Assembly (NCBI GenBank): GCA_036426205.1
Contig: WSYH01001928.1
Span: 3,355-67,354 of the forward strand
DNA length: 64,000 nucleotides
Direction of reading: 5' to 3'
Source of the DNA: Ascaphus truei
Taxonomy: Eukaryota > Chordata > Amphibia > Anura > Ascaphidae
A program made the position numbers and the translations under genes. Under the pieces are notes generated by a model, which saw only the letters and a program-made list of their open reading frames with translations, had not been told where the DNA came from and did no database searches. Positions 10,073 to 19,675 of this stretch are shown in pieces (position 1 is the first letter of the stretch; each line of letters starts with the position of its first letter).

Positions 10073-10870
10073 TTTAGCCCAACCTGAAAAAGTTCCATTT
10101 ATGACAACCCTCTGTTCTGTCCTTTAACAGTTTTCAATCCAGGTACATTATATTATTACTGAGTCCATTTTCTTTATTTTGTACACCAACCTCTTGTGTG
10201 AAACCGTATCAAAAGCCTTGCAAAATCAAGTAGACCACAACTGCATTACATACCCTGGTCTAAATTCCTATTACCTCCTCAAAGAACAAATAAGGTTAGT
10301 TTGGCAGATCTATCCTTCATAAATCCTTGCTGATTACTAATATTTTGTTTTCCATTAGGTATTCCTGAATATTATCCCGTATTAAACCTTCAAGTAGTTT
10401 CCCTTACTATTGAAGTCAGGCTTACAGGTCTGTAATCCCCGGGTGTGATTCTGCTCCCTTTTTAAATATAGGCACCACATCTGCTTTACGCCAACTCTGT
10501 GGTACTGAGCCTGGGTGAATAGTCCGAATATTAAATAGAATGGTTTTGCTATTACTGAGCTTACTCCTTGAGAACTTTGGATGTATGCCATCGGGGCCGG
10601 TGCCTTATTTACTTAAATTTTTTCAAGTCGTTTATCTTCTTCCTCAGTTAACCAATTGTCATTAATATGAGGTTTTGGTTCCTCTTGCGGCGCTACATTG
10701 AACTTGATTCTTCCTGGTAACACAGAGGCAAAGAATTGTTTAATACCCCTGTTTTTTCCTATCTCCAATAATCTGCCTACCCACCTCACACTGAAGGGTC
10801 CTATATTTTCTTTTCTCATTTTTTTGTTATTAAGGTACTTAAAGAACTTTTTAGGGTTGACCTTACTTTC
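10073..10870 (-). other. Extra, indel-bearing copy of 8770-9620 (assembly join)
   Basis: It begins with CTTTAGCCCAACCTGAAAAA, the same string that starts the noisy block at 26172, and repeats 8770-9620 with many one- or two-base gaps. Small differences such as ACATTATATTATTACTG and ACCACAACTGC are shared with the 26177 block and absent from 8770-9620. The following 10870-11344 repeats 9600-10072 almost perfectly. A CR1 has no such internal duplication, so this is most simply a gap-fill from the same long molecule used at 26177. Confidence 0.75.
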
Positions 10871-11960
10871 TATTGCAATCCTTTTTTTTCATTATCCATT
10901 TTTGCTAATTTAATTGCCCTTTTGCAATTTTTGTTACATTCCTTATAATTCTGATACGATGTCTCTGTCCCTTCTGACTTAAAGATTCTAAACGCCCTCC
11001 TCTTCTTGTCCATTTCCTCCCCTACCTGTTTATTTAGCCACATTGGTTTTGACTTATTTCTTTTATACTTATTACCCAAGGGTATACACTGATACGTGTG
11101 CTTTTCTAACAATGTTTTAAAGATTGCCCATTTATCTTCTATATTTTTCCCTGCAAAAACATCATCCCATTGTATTACCACTAGATTAGACCTCAGTTTA
11201 TTAAAATCTGCCTTTCTAAAGTTTAAAGTCTTTGTTGAACCCAAGTAATCTGTTTTTTGATAATTTATTTCAAATGAGACCATGTTATGATCACTGTTAC
11301 CCAAATGTTCCAGGACTTGAATATTTGTTATTACTTCTACATTGTTTGATATGACCAAATCCAGAACTGCCCCTCTCCTGGTTGGTTCATCAATAATTTG
11401 GGTCATATAATTGTCTTTAAGCACCCCCAAAAACCTGTTCCCTTTTGTTGTAACGCTAATCTCATTGCCCCAGTCTATGTCAGGATAATTAAAATCCCCC
11501 ATTATGCAAACATGACCCAGTTTTGATGCCTTCTCCATTTGCAAAAGTATTTTAGCTTCCTCAATCTCACAGATATTTGGTGGTTTATAGCATATTCCCA
11601 CAAACATTTTCTTTATACTTTTACCTCCACTGCTAATTTCTATCCACAAGGACTCTACATTTTCATCATTCCCTTCATAGACATCATCCCTTATAATAGG
11701 TTTTAGATCTGGTTTAACATATAGACATACTCCACCTCCCCTTCTATTTGTTCGATCCTTCCGAAAAAGAGAATAACCCTCTAAATTAACGGTCCAATCA
11801 TGAGTTTCATCCCACCATGTTTCAGTAATGCCTATGATATCATACTGCTCCCTTGTTGCTATTAATTCAAGCTCCCCCATTTTATTTGTCAGGCTTCTTG
11901 CATTAGTAAGCATGCATTTAAGTTTTTTTTCAGCCTGTACTATTATCCTCGTTAGCTTAC
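10871..11960 (-). pseudogene. CR1-2 ORF2: apurinic/apyrimidinic-type endonuclease
   Basis: One open frame encodes the EEP-fold endonuclease that nicks the target. Motifs in order are KCMLTNARSLTNKMGELELI, DIIGITETWWDE (catalytic Glu), GGGVCLYV, GICYKPP, IMGDFNYPDIDW (Asp/Asn pair), PTRRGAVLDLVIS and LGNSDHNMVSF (Asp/His). All expected catalytic residues are present. The frame runs upstream without a stop into element A sequence, giving a 576-codon composite reading (12600-10870). The right end repeats 9600-10072. Confidence 0.9.
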
Positions 11961-13365
11961 TATTTCGTAGCGTCGGGGTGGATCGACCTCCCTCTGACCC
12001 GCTAGTCACCACGGCCGTGGGACTCCGCCGCTCGGGTTGTCTCGGCACTGGCGACACTCGATCCGTGTTTCCACACCACGAGGGATAGCATCTCGCCAAG
12101 GCATACCACTGGTATGGCACCCGGGCAACAAGTCCAGCGCATCCGACAGCCTTGCGCACTCCTCGTCCGAGGACTCCAGCTTGGCATTCGGGGCGGGGTA
12201 TCCCAGTAGGAGATTGGCGATGAGCCCCCTTCTTGTCACCCCTCCGATGACTGGTTTTCTCCTTCTTGAGAACCGGACCCGGTCCCCTTTCTTCGGAACC
12301 TGCATTCCCTTGCCATAATGCACCCGGAAGCTCAGCAGCCAACATCGGGACATCCTCCTTGACTTCCACGGCTTGCACCGGCACAAAAGTCGGCATGGGC
12401 CACAGGTACTGCAGTCCACAATGAGGGCATCGGGCCGCAGTGCCCACAGCTCTGCCCGGTAGTCTGCACTGCAGGCAGAGACACGCCACCGTCTCCACAC
12501 CCTCTACCCGGAGGATCAGGAAGCCTCCTGGAGCCGAGTAGGGATGGGTTGTTATCAACGGACTCTGTTCACTTGGTTCAGAGACACTAGCCATATTCAC
12601 AAGTGGAGGAACTCGCTTCAGAGGTCTGTACTGATCAATGGCTCATCGCGACTTGAGTGCAGGGGCTGGTTTGGCAACCCCTCCTACTACTTTCTCCATC
12701 AGCATCCGGCGGAACTGCAAACCAGTCCCTCTGGTTGAAACTAGGGGGATGTCTTGTAGACTTGTAGGCTGACCCAGCACAGGGGCGGAGTGAGTCATAG
12801 TCCATGAGGGCGCGGCTCCAGTTTTCGCGCCAAACTCCCCAATAGGGTGGGGTTTTCTCATTGGCGCCAATCCTGGCCAGCAATCAGCAAACTGCAAAGT
12901 TGCTAGACTTTCTGCAGCTGGCCCACACGGTGGCCCGGGAACGCGGGAACCGCCATTTTGGTTAGTACTGTCTTTTTGCATCACATTTGAGGTAGCGTTT
13001 GGTTGTTTGTGTATCGAATGATAAGCAAGTCCATTTCGTTCCTCCCATCTTACAATACTGTCGTCCTCACTGTCCTCGGGGGTTCTATTCCAAGAGCATA
13101 AGCAGGACAAACACGGCGCAGCCACAGCTCTCACGCCATTCTACAACAGGCTAACAAAAGTCTCTTCTGTAGCTTGTTCTTCATCAACCGCGCACAGAAT
13201 AGGTGCGCTCTCTTCCTCTGTCCGCCATCCTGGACCTTCTGCTCTTTGCAGATCCTCCATTCTTGCGGTTCTCTCTCGGTCACTGAATATAAAATTCTTG
13301 TACATGGAGCTCCGCTCTGCGGGGCAGCTACCACATCGATACAATAAAAATGCCTTGTGCACCAC
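11961..13365 (-). pseudogene. Element A gag-like ORF (unknown family), two in-frame stops
   Basis: A single frame is open from about 13365 to the CR1 border, except for a UAG at 13141-13143 and a UGA at 12643-12645. The first part is charged (MEDLQRAEGPGWRTEEESAP). The middle is Pro/Gly rich. The last third has a possible zinc-binding pair, CLQC...CPHC spaced by about 13 residues (near 12430-12480), and a basic stretch KKEKTSHRRGDKKGAHR. Position after the PBS suggests a Gag-like protein; the CxxC pair is not the retroviral CCHC knuckle. I do not recognise the family. Both stops are one transition from CAG or CGA. Confidence 0.5.
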
Positions 13366-13816
13366 CTTGTGTACCTAACGTAGATCTGACTCGTGTTTGC
13401 ACTACCTCAGGCTAGGCTCACTCTTTCTGTGTCTACTGTAATGCTTTCCTCCAGTCTGTGCTCCTTGGTAAGTGATCTGGAATGGAGACTAGAGTACTCT
13501 GGCTCTTCCATGCAATACTTTGGGCGTCTACCTACTGTTGGCTAGCCTAGTGCGGACCCTTCCAGAATTCCTGCCCTAAGTTACCAGTTTATCCCTTCAG
13601 GTATCCCCAGCTAGCGCTACCTCAAGGCGACTAGAACAGCAATAGCCCCCTGCTCCAGACTCACTAACCCCTAGCAGGATCCCAAGGCATCTGTGCGGTC
13701 TGCAGCTCCAGCAGCTCCCCGACTACCCCTGGCTCTGTCCCACGCAGCACAAAGTGGCAGCAGACACTCTCCCTGTTTCCTAGTGTGCCTAGCAAAAGCC
13801 TGTCCTGTTGACAGGT

Positions 13817-13834
13817 ATCTCAGCAGCGCCTCCA
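13817..13834 (-). other. Primer-binding-site candidate of element A
   Basis: Two bases inside the 5' LTR, the minus strand reads TGGAGGCGCTGCTGAGAT, the place and TGG start expected for a tRNA-primed PBS. I could not match it to a specific tRNA 3' end. Element C has the near-identical TGAAGGCGCTGCTGAGAT at the same place. Confidence 0.55.
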
Positions 13835-13836
13835 AA

Positions 13837-14661
13837 TGTAACGGGTGTTCCCCCTAGTCTGACCCACCCAATCTCACATTGGCCCGTGTGGTCTAACCAG
13901 TCCCCATTACGTGATCGTGTATGGTGGTGCACCTGCAAGTAACAGGACTCCTGAGTCTCCCGCTTGATGGTATTAGGGGATGTCTTCAGGAACAGGTAGC
14001 TGAGGTAGTGGGTGCGAGTCCAACTTACTTCATGTGCAGCGCCTCCACCTCATCAGGATCTATGCTTCCGCAGGGAGATGGTCCTGGTGAGGAACTCCTT
14101 CTTGGTGGTGACTGCCACTGTCGAGTAATCTCACACTCACACAGTGGGGATATCTTTAACAAGGCCATCTTTATTGTTGATTTGGATGTAGCAGACTGCC
14201 CCATGCAGCTGCCGGCTCTAGCCGCACATTTCTCCGTGCTGTCCCTTTGCCAGGTACGCCCTCCCGTATTGAAGTGGGATTCCCTTTCCTCTTAGGGAGA
14301 TCACCTCTGTGCCAGGTCCCTGGACACAGAGTGGCCTAGACAGACTTGATTGGTCAACCTGTACCACTAGTTACAGCATTAGGGTCACAAAGTTATCCTA
14401 TAATCCCTTATGCAGGAGCCAAACACTTTAGCAACAACAACTATAACTCTACAGTGTTGTGCCTTATATACCTCAGGGGGCAGGCACATTTCTGAGGTCA
14501 CTATCCAGGGACTCAGAACATGCAGCCACTCCCATCCATACATAGGGCACCTCACCAGGATGTGAGGGAAAACCTCCATAACAACTGCTGGCATACCTGT
14601 ACTTACCAGGACTTATTGCCAACAGAGAGAAAGTTGTATACCATTATTATGCATGGCTACA
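13837..14661 (-). repeat. 5' LTR of element A
   Basis: 825 bp, aligned throughout with 5251-6067. The minus strand carries a TATA-like GGTATATAAGGC near 14465 and the shared motif GTGGAGGCGCTG at 14037-14048. A small palindrome, GACTC-AG-GAGTC, lies near 13946-13957. Confidence 0.92.
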
Positions 14662-14942
14662 TATATATATATATCTGACTCACTTGAGGGTGGGAGGACT
14701 ATTCCCCAGGGGAACTGGACACGGGGTGGGATCACCCGGTGGAGGGAGACGGGAGGGTGAGTGTTCGCCGGGACGCTGATTATAGTGTCTCCTCTAGGGA
14801 GGGACACCTGTGGATATATCTGTAAGGATATTGCAAGTAAAGTTGATTGGTTAAGGTACACTGCTGTGTGTGTGTTGAAAGTATACAGTATAAGTCCTGC
14901 GAAGACTCACTTCCCCTCTGGCGGAAGCTGTCGCAGGTGGAG
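14662..14942 (+). repeat. 5' LTR of element B, second part (truncated)
   Basis: It continues the B LTR after element A, from (TA)n through CTGACTCACTTGAGGGTGGG to GCTGTCGCAGGTGGAG, matching 18860-19129. The terminal ~128 bp of the LTR (19128-19255 in the 3' copy) and the PBS are missing. Gag-like sequence follows directly, so a deletion joined U5 to the interior. Confidence 0.88.
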
Positions 14943-15369
14943 AGACTTTGCAAACGGCCTTACGAAAGCTCCCGGGTTTTGCCAAAGCCCGCCTGGTAGA
15001 TGTGCTCATAGACCAAGATGCTAAATGGAACACCTTGCTAGTGGACTGCCGGCGAGACCTAGTAGTACTTGAACCTGCCGCTCCCCAATATCTGCCGCTG
15101 CCCCACCTGGCGGTAGCCCTTTTGTCTACCCCCTTCGGGACCCTCCTGTAGGGGAACTAGATGATGACGACCCCACCCTCCCCTTTGCTCACTATCCCGC
15201 GAGCGAGGCGGCTAGTTGTCGGTCAGAATCCAGCTATCCCGGGTCGAGCACATCCACGGAAGCAGGGGTGCGTAGTGATATGCTACAGAAACTCAATGAC
15301 AAGATAGACCAGTTAACCACCCCCACCAGCTTACCGCCGCTAGTAGAAGGTAGCTTACCTTAGCCACCC
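14943..15369 (+). pseudogene. Element B gag, N-terminal region (broken)
   Basis: Coding-like sequence switches frame once: first an open stretch to about 15105 (FAKARLVDVLIDQDAKWNTL), then one from about 15110 to 15362 that is acidic and Ser-rich (ELDDDDPTLPFAHYP). A stop lies before the ATG at about 15370. This looks like the start of Gag or a leader protein, shifted by a small indel. There is no recognised domain. Confidence 0.5.
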
Positions 15370-16262
15370 ATGCCCAAAGCTACCGGAAGTTAAAGGCCTT
15401 GTCGGGGACGCTACCTGTGCCCACGGGAGAGGATGGGATAGATCCATGGAAGGAACAGACCAGGGGAGTAATGGAAGAATGGTCTTGCACCGACGTGGTG
15501 AAACGGCAACGACTCATGGAGTGCTTGCGACCCCCGGCGTCCACCTTGATCAGCATTCATCGAGAACAATACCCCGACCTAACCTCTCGCATGATGCTCG
15601 AGTTCCTAGTTGAAGCCTATAACACGAAAGAGAATGATGGCGCCTTGTGGGCCAAATACTATGCCATAAATCAATAGGAGGGTGAAGATCTGTCTGCGTA
15701 TATACACCGAGTGCAAATCTCCCTCGGGCCTCTGCTGCATCATAAATATGTGACTGCCTCTCAGATGGACGAATACCTCCGCAAGCAATACCTACGAGGG
15801 TCCAGACCTACTCACCCTATAGCCAACATGATTCGCGATCATCTCACTAGAAGATTCCCCCCGTCGTTTATCAAACTCCTGCATCAAGTCAAAGAGCACG
15901 AGACGCATCTGATGCTGCACTCCCCCCAGAAGGCTAAGGAAAGCAGCAGCACTAAACCAAAAGGAAGTGCTGAGAAGAAGGAGGAACTACCGGACAAACC
16001 CAGCCCCGAAAGGCCAAAATACGCTGGACGGACCTCGCCTCCGTACGACCGCTGTACCACCCCCCGGGATATGTCCTGCTGCAAATGCGGAAAGAAAGGA
16101 CACATCTCTTACGACTGTCGGATGGGCGAATCTCGTCACCGGAGCCCGTCGCCCAAGAAGTTCACGCCCCAGGCCATGGTTTCCGGGTGTATGTGTCCGG
16201 TCCAGAAACTCCGGGGCCCCCCCAAAGTGGAGAAGACCCCGCGGAAGAGGGTAACCGCGTGA
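15370..16262 (+). pseudogene. Element B gag with CCHC zinc knuckle
   Basis: The frame is open from about 15399 to 16262 except for a UAG at 15675-15677. It contains the structural core (DPWKEQTRGVMEEW, AYIHRVQISLGPLLHHKY), a Lys/Ser-rich linker and one nucleocapsid knuckle, CCKCGKKGHISYDC (about 16077-16118). This is the C-x2-C-x4-H-x4-C form. Gag packages the element RNA into particles. The C-terminus overlaps the pro-pol frame by about 180 nt, and that frame is -1 relative to gag, the usual arrangement for ribosomal frameshifting. I could not identify a convincing slippery site. Confidence 0.82.
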
Positions 16263-17455
16263 GACCGGTCGCATTGATCCGGGTGTTAGTGGACGGTATC
16301 TACTCCTCCGCCCTACTAGACACGGGGTTTCAAGTCACCATCATATATCAGGGATTCTATGATCGACATCTCCAACAGCGGCCTCTGAGACTCGCCGAAC
16401 ATATCAAAGTACGAGGCCTAAGTTATGACGACTATCCCATCGACGGCCTGGGAACCGTGGGCCTGGAGATACAACAGCTCAACACGGGGAAATCTCACCC
16501 CATGAAGGTGGACGGCTTGGTGTGCCCCAAACCCAAAGATACACCTAAGTACCCGATCATCCTCGGTACGAATGCTGACTTTGTGCAAGCCGTCACCCGG
16601 GCCTACTTACACGAAGCTAACGAACTACCCATGTCCAGCCTACAGTTGCAGCTGGTTCAGGTAGATCCTGCTCCTCCTCAATCCCCCTCGGAGGACTACG
16701 GACTGCTGTTCTGCGGGCGGAGAGGGTTGACCAAACTCTTACCAGGAGAGACGCAGAGGATCCCCGCCTGGTGTGCCTACGATGAACGATTAGGAAATGT
16801 GCTGGTCATTATGGATCATTACACCCGTTACGCCCAGGCCTTCCCGACCAAAGATCATAAAGCCATTACGGTGGCCAAGGTGCTCTGGGAGAAGTATTTT
16901 ATGCATTATGGGCTTCCTCAACGCTTCCACTCCGATCAAGGACGAGACTTCGAAAGCAAATTAATAAAAGAACTGCTAAACCCCTTACATATCAAAAAGT
17001 CCTGTACTACGCCCTACCACCCCGAAGGGGATGCACTTCCGGAACGGTTCAACCCTACCCTACTAGACATGTTAGGCACGTTAACGGGAGTGGAAAAGAC
17101 TGAATGGAGTCGGCACGTGGAAACACTAGTCCATGCTTACAATTGTACACGACACGATTCTACCGGGTTCTCGGCATACTTTCTCATGTTTGGCCGGGAA
17201 GCTAGACTGCCTGTGGACATACGGTTGAGAGTCTCCACTGATGGAGTACATAATACTACACATTTCCGCTATGTGCAGAGATTGCAAGAAAACCTGCAAC
17301 GGGCCTACGTACAAGCCGAAAGATCCACTGAAAAACTGAATGCCGGAAATAAAAGGCGGTATGATCATAAGGTGAAACACAGAGACATTAAACCTGGTGA
17401 TGCAGTACTTCTCCGTAACCTGGGGGTACCAGGGAAACATAAATTGGCCGACTGA
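16085..17455 (+). pseudogene. Element B protease joined to integrase (RT and RNase H deleted)
   Basis: The frame carries an aspartic protease with the active-site triplet DTG at 16318-16326 (ALLDTGFQVT; the residue after DTG is normally Ser or Ala, here Phe). Around 16790 it passes directly into the integrase catalytic core. The core has D in VIMDHYTRYAQAF, D in HSDQGRDF and E in PERFN (about 17040), so the DDE triad is present. RT, RNase H and the HHCC zinc finger are missing, a deletion of well over 1.5 kb compared with typical gypsy pol, yet the frame is kept. A UGA at 17453-17455 interrupts it before WREGLYEV, one transition from CGA. Confidence 0.88.
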
Positions 17456-18055
17456 TGGCGGGAGGGATTGTACGAGGTAGCCTCTCAAATGCCCGGTCTT
17501 CCGGTCTACCGCATCAAAGACTCGGAGGGCCGGGTAAAAACCTGGCATCGTAATCATTTGCTCCCTATTCCCCGAGTAGAGGAGGGGGATTTGGAGTGGC
17601 CGGCATCCCCCTTGGATGGGGAAATGTCATCAGAAGAAGAGTCAGGGAACTCCGAGGTTCCGGAAGATCCACAAGAGGGAACCTCTCAAAGGGGCCCTCA
17701 ACAGAGAGCACCTCCCGGTGGAGCTTCGGGTAAAGGGCTCAGGGAGTGCTCACCCCAGGGGGTGGCTCCGGAAGATTCAGTACTAGACCCGCTAAGCCCA
17801 TGCTTCGTACCAATTTATGACAAGGTAGAGAGCGCAATCCCCTCAAGGGAAGAACTCAAAGTACCAGACGCAGACAGTCACTCTCCCACGGGAGTGACCG
17901 AACAGCCGTTAAGGCGGAGTCAGAGAAATGGGCAATCTCCAATGAGGATGGCCTACGATCAGGTTGGGGCACGCCACTACGAGGCTCAGCAGTGGGCTCG
18001 CAATCGAGTGCAATCAGTGATTGTGATGTTTAGCGAGATGTACAATCTGATTTAA
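17456..18055 (+). pseudogene. Element B integrase C-terminal region and tail
   Basis: This is in frame with the preceding integrase after the UGA. It starts with the gypsy-type C-terminal module WREGLYEVASQMPGLPVYRI, then GRVKTWHRNHLLPIPR, which normally follows the DDE core. A Pro/Ser/Glu-rich tail follows and ends in SEMYNLI. The tail is unusual in length (about 150 residues) and has no recognised domain; no chromodomain motif is visible. Confidence 0.75.
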
Positions 18056-18137
18056 GGAGGAATGTATATTAGGCATTTTCCATTATATAACGTTGTGCCA
18101 GTTTAAGTGTTGTCCAAGCGGGGCCGTTGGAATCCAC

Positions 18138-18148
18138 AGGGGGGAGGA
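18138..18148 (+). other. Polypurine tract of element B
   Basis: AGGGGGGAGGA directly precedes the TGTAGCC start of the 3' LTR, confirming plus orientation. Confidence 0.88.
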
Positions 18149-19255
18149 TGTAGCCGGGACCCCCTTCTCGCCCTTGTTGTTGTTAGGGGGGTGAGTATGC
18201 TGCAGTAGTGAGCGCTCCGATACGGAGGCTCCGCGTCGTGCAAGGCGCCATGTTATGGTTGGTACCAGTGCAGACCTAACCTAGCCAGAGGTTGCGCATG
18301 CGCAGGCAAGAGTAAGCAAAGCCCGCGAAGGAGGAGAGTTCCGATTGGAGGGAGGTAGCGAGACACAGGTCCCATCAGCCCCCGTGGGTCCCCGTGATAG
18401 AGCTGAGCCAATGGGTTGGGAGTTAGGAGGAAAAGGAAGTGGTTGCGCGCACGTTGGTTCAGAGCTCGCTGGAGAGGAGATGGAGCTTCGGTGTGGGAAG
18501 GCCAACCGTCCCCTACGTAGGCCGCATGCCCCAGGCCCAATTAGGCCCTGAGTCCCAGTAGAGACAAGCGGAGCTAAGGACTTGCCATAGTGAGGTTCCG
18601 GTTCCCTTTTTTGCCGCACTACCATCACCAGGACAGTTCTAAGTGGCGGGAGGTCTGGGCTCAGACCCCACTAGCAAGCCGCAGCGTGTCCGGGTGGGAT
18701 CGCCCTGGACATTCACGGGTGACGTCATCTGCACCTCGCTGATCCTTTGTGAAGATTTGTAGCAGTACCGGGTACTGGAGTACTCGGCAGGTAATTCGCC
18801 AAGTGCACCAACGTTCATTCAGGACACAGTGGCTGCGCAGTCACACTCATATATATATATATATATCTGACTCACTTGAGGGTGGGAGGACTATTCCCCA
18901 GGGAAACTGGACACGGGGTGGGATCACCCGGTGGAGGGAGACGGGAGGGTGAGCGTTCGCCGTGACGCTAATTATAGTGTCTCCTCTAGGGAGGGACACC
19001 TGTGGATATATGTGTAAGGATATTGCAAGTAAAGTTGTTTGGTTAAGGTACACGGCTGTGTGTGTGTTGAAGGTATATAAGTCTTGCGAAGACCCACTTC
19101 CCCTCTGGCGGAAGCTGTCGCTGGTGGAGGCGCTGCACCAAGTTATAAGTATTGTGTGTACACCAGGCTCTCCGTGGCAGAGGCTCAGACCCTGTGAGCC
19201 TACTGGTAATACAGCATATGATAGTGGCCTGTGTTCGATAGGAAGCAGGGCTACA
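18149..19255 (+). repeat. 3' LTR of element B
   Basis: Complete 1107-bp LTR, TGTAGCC...GGCTACA. It carries (TA)n at about 18850 without the element A insertion, a TATA-like GGTATATAAG near 19070, the motif GTGGAGGCGCTG at 19124-19135 and a short hairpin GGCTCA/TGAGCC at 19182-19200. Confidence 0.93.
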
Positions 19256-19675
19256 AGTATAAAAGAAATAAGTCAAAACCAATGTGTCTAAATAAACAGG
19301 TAGGGGAGGAAATGGACAAGAAGAGGAAGGCGTTTAGATTCTTTAAGTCAGAAGGGACGGAGACATCGTATCAGAATTATAAGGAATGTAACAAAAATTG
19401 CAAAAGGGCAATCAAATTAGCAAAAATGGATAATGAAAAAAGGATTGCAATAGAAAGTAAGGTCAACCCTAAAAAGTTCTTTAAGTACCTTAATAACAAA
19501 AAATGAGAAAAAAAAATATAGGACCCTTTCAGTGTGAGATGGGCAGGCAGATTATTGGAGATAAGGAAAAAGCTGAGGTATTAAACAAATTCTTTGCCTC
19601 TGTGTTTACCAGGGAAGAATCAAGTTCAATAGTAGTACCACAGGAGGAAGCCACAACCTCCATATTAATGAACAA
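19256..19675 (+). pseudogene. CR1-1 LINE, right fragment
   Basis: It resumes CR1 ORF2 exactly where the left fragment stopped at 4527, beginning with the basic stretch KRNKSKPMCLNK. It continues through SEGTETSYQNYKECNKN to a UGA at 19504-19506, then MRKKNIGPFQCEMG and FFASVFTREESSS in the next frame. Homology to CR1-2 ends at about 19675, before the RT domain. The rest of this CR1 is not in the window. Confidence 0.9.

Larger units (their letters stand above)
7622..11985 (-). mobile_element. CR1-2 LINE inserted in element A
   Basis: The 3' end at 7622 carries tandem GTTACATA units (three copies on the plus strand), typical of CR1/L2-type tails in place of poly-A. From there the minus strand contains the C-terminal domain, RT, the linker and the endonuclease up to about 11960. 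The 5' border is uncertain because the frame runs on into element A sequence. The segment 10073-10870 plus the repeated 10870-11344 is an extra copy of 8779-10072 (see separate entry), so the true CR1 length is about 1.3 kb shorter than drawn. Confidence 0.88.
5251..14661 (-). mobile_element. LTR element A, nested in the 5' LTR of B, pol-less
   Basis: Two near-identical LTRs (5251-6067 and 13837-14661) bound it. On the minus strand the order is 5' LTR, PBS-like site, broken gag-like ORF, CR1 insertion, further ORFs, polypurine tract, 3' LTR. It sits in the TA microsatellite of B, so a TATA duplication is possible but cannot be proved. No protease, RT or integrase motif is seen, and excluding the CR1 the interior is only about 3.4 kb. 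LTR similarity suggests a fairly recent insertion. Confidence 0.88.
4528..19255 (+). mobile_element. LTR element B, Ty3/gypsy-type, inserted in CR1-1
   Basis: The element begins TGTAGCC and ends GGCTACA. AGTA flanks it at 4524-4527 and 19256-19259; 5 bp is possible because of base sharing at the ends. Inside are a 5' LTR split by element A, a gag region with a CCHC knuckle, protease and integrase, a polypurine tract and a complete 3' LTR. RT and RNase H are missing. The 5' LTR also lacks its last ~128 bp together with the PBS. It is therefore a non-autonomous relic of a gypsy-type element. The pro before integrase order and the integrase type support Ty3/gypsy. Confidence 0.9.

Noticed and set aside
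14613..14861. Small ORFs spanning the A/B LTR junction
   Set aside because: They cross an insertion border in the TA microsatellite and repeat in each LTR copy; no coding evidence.
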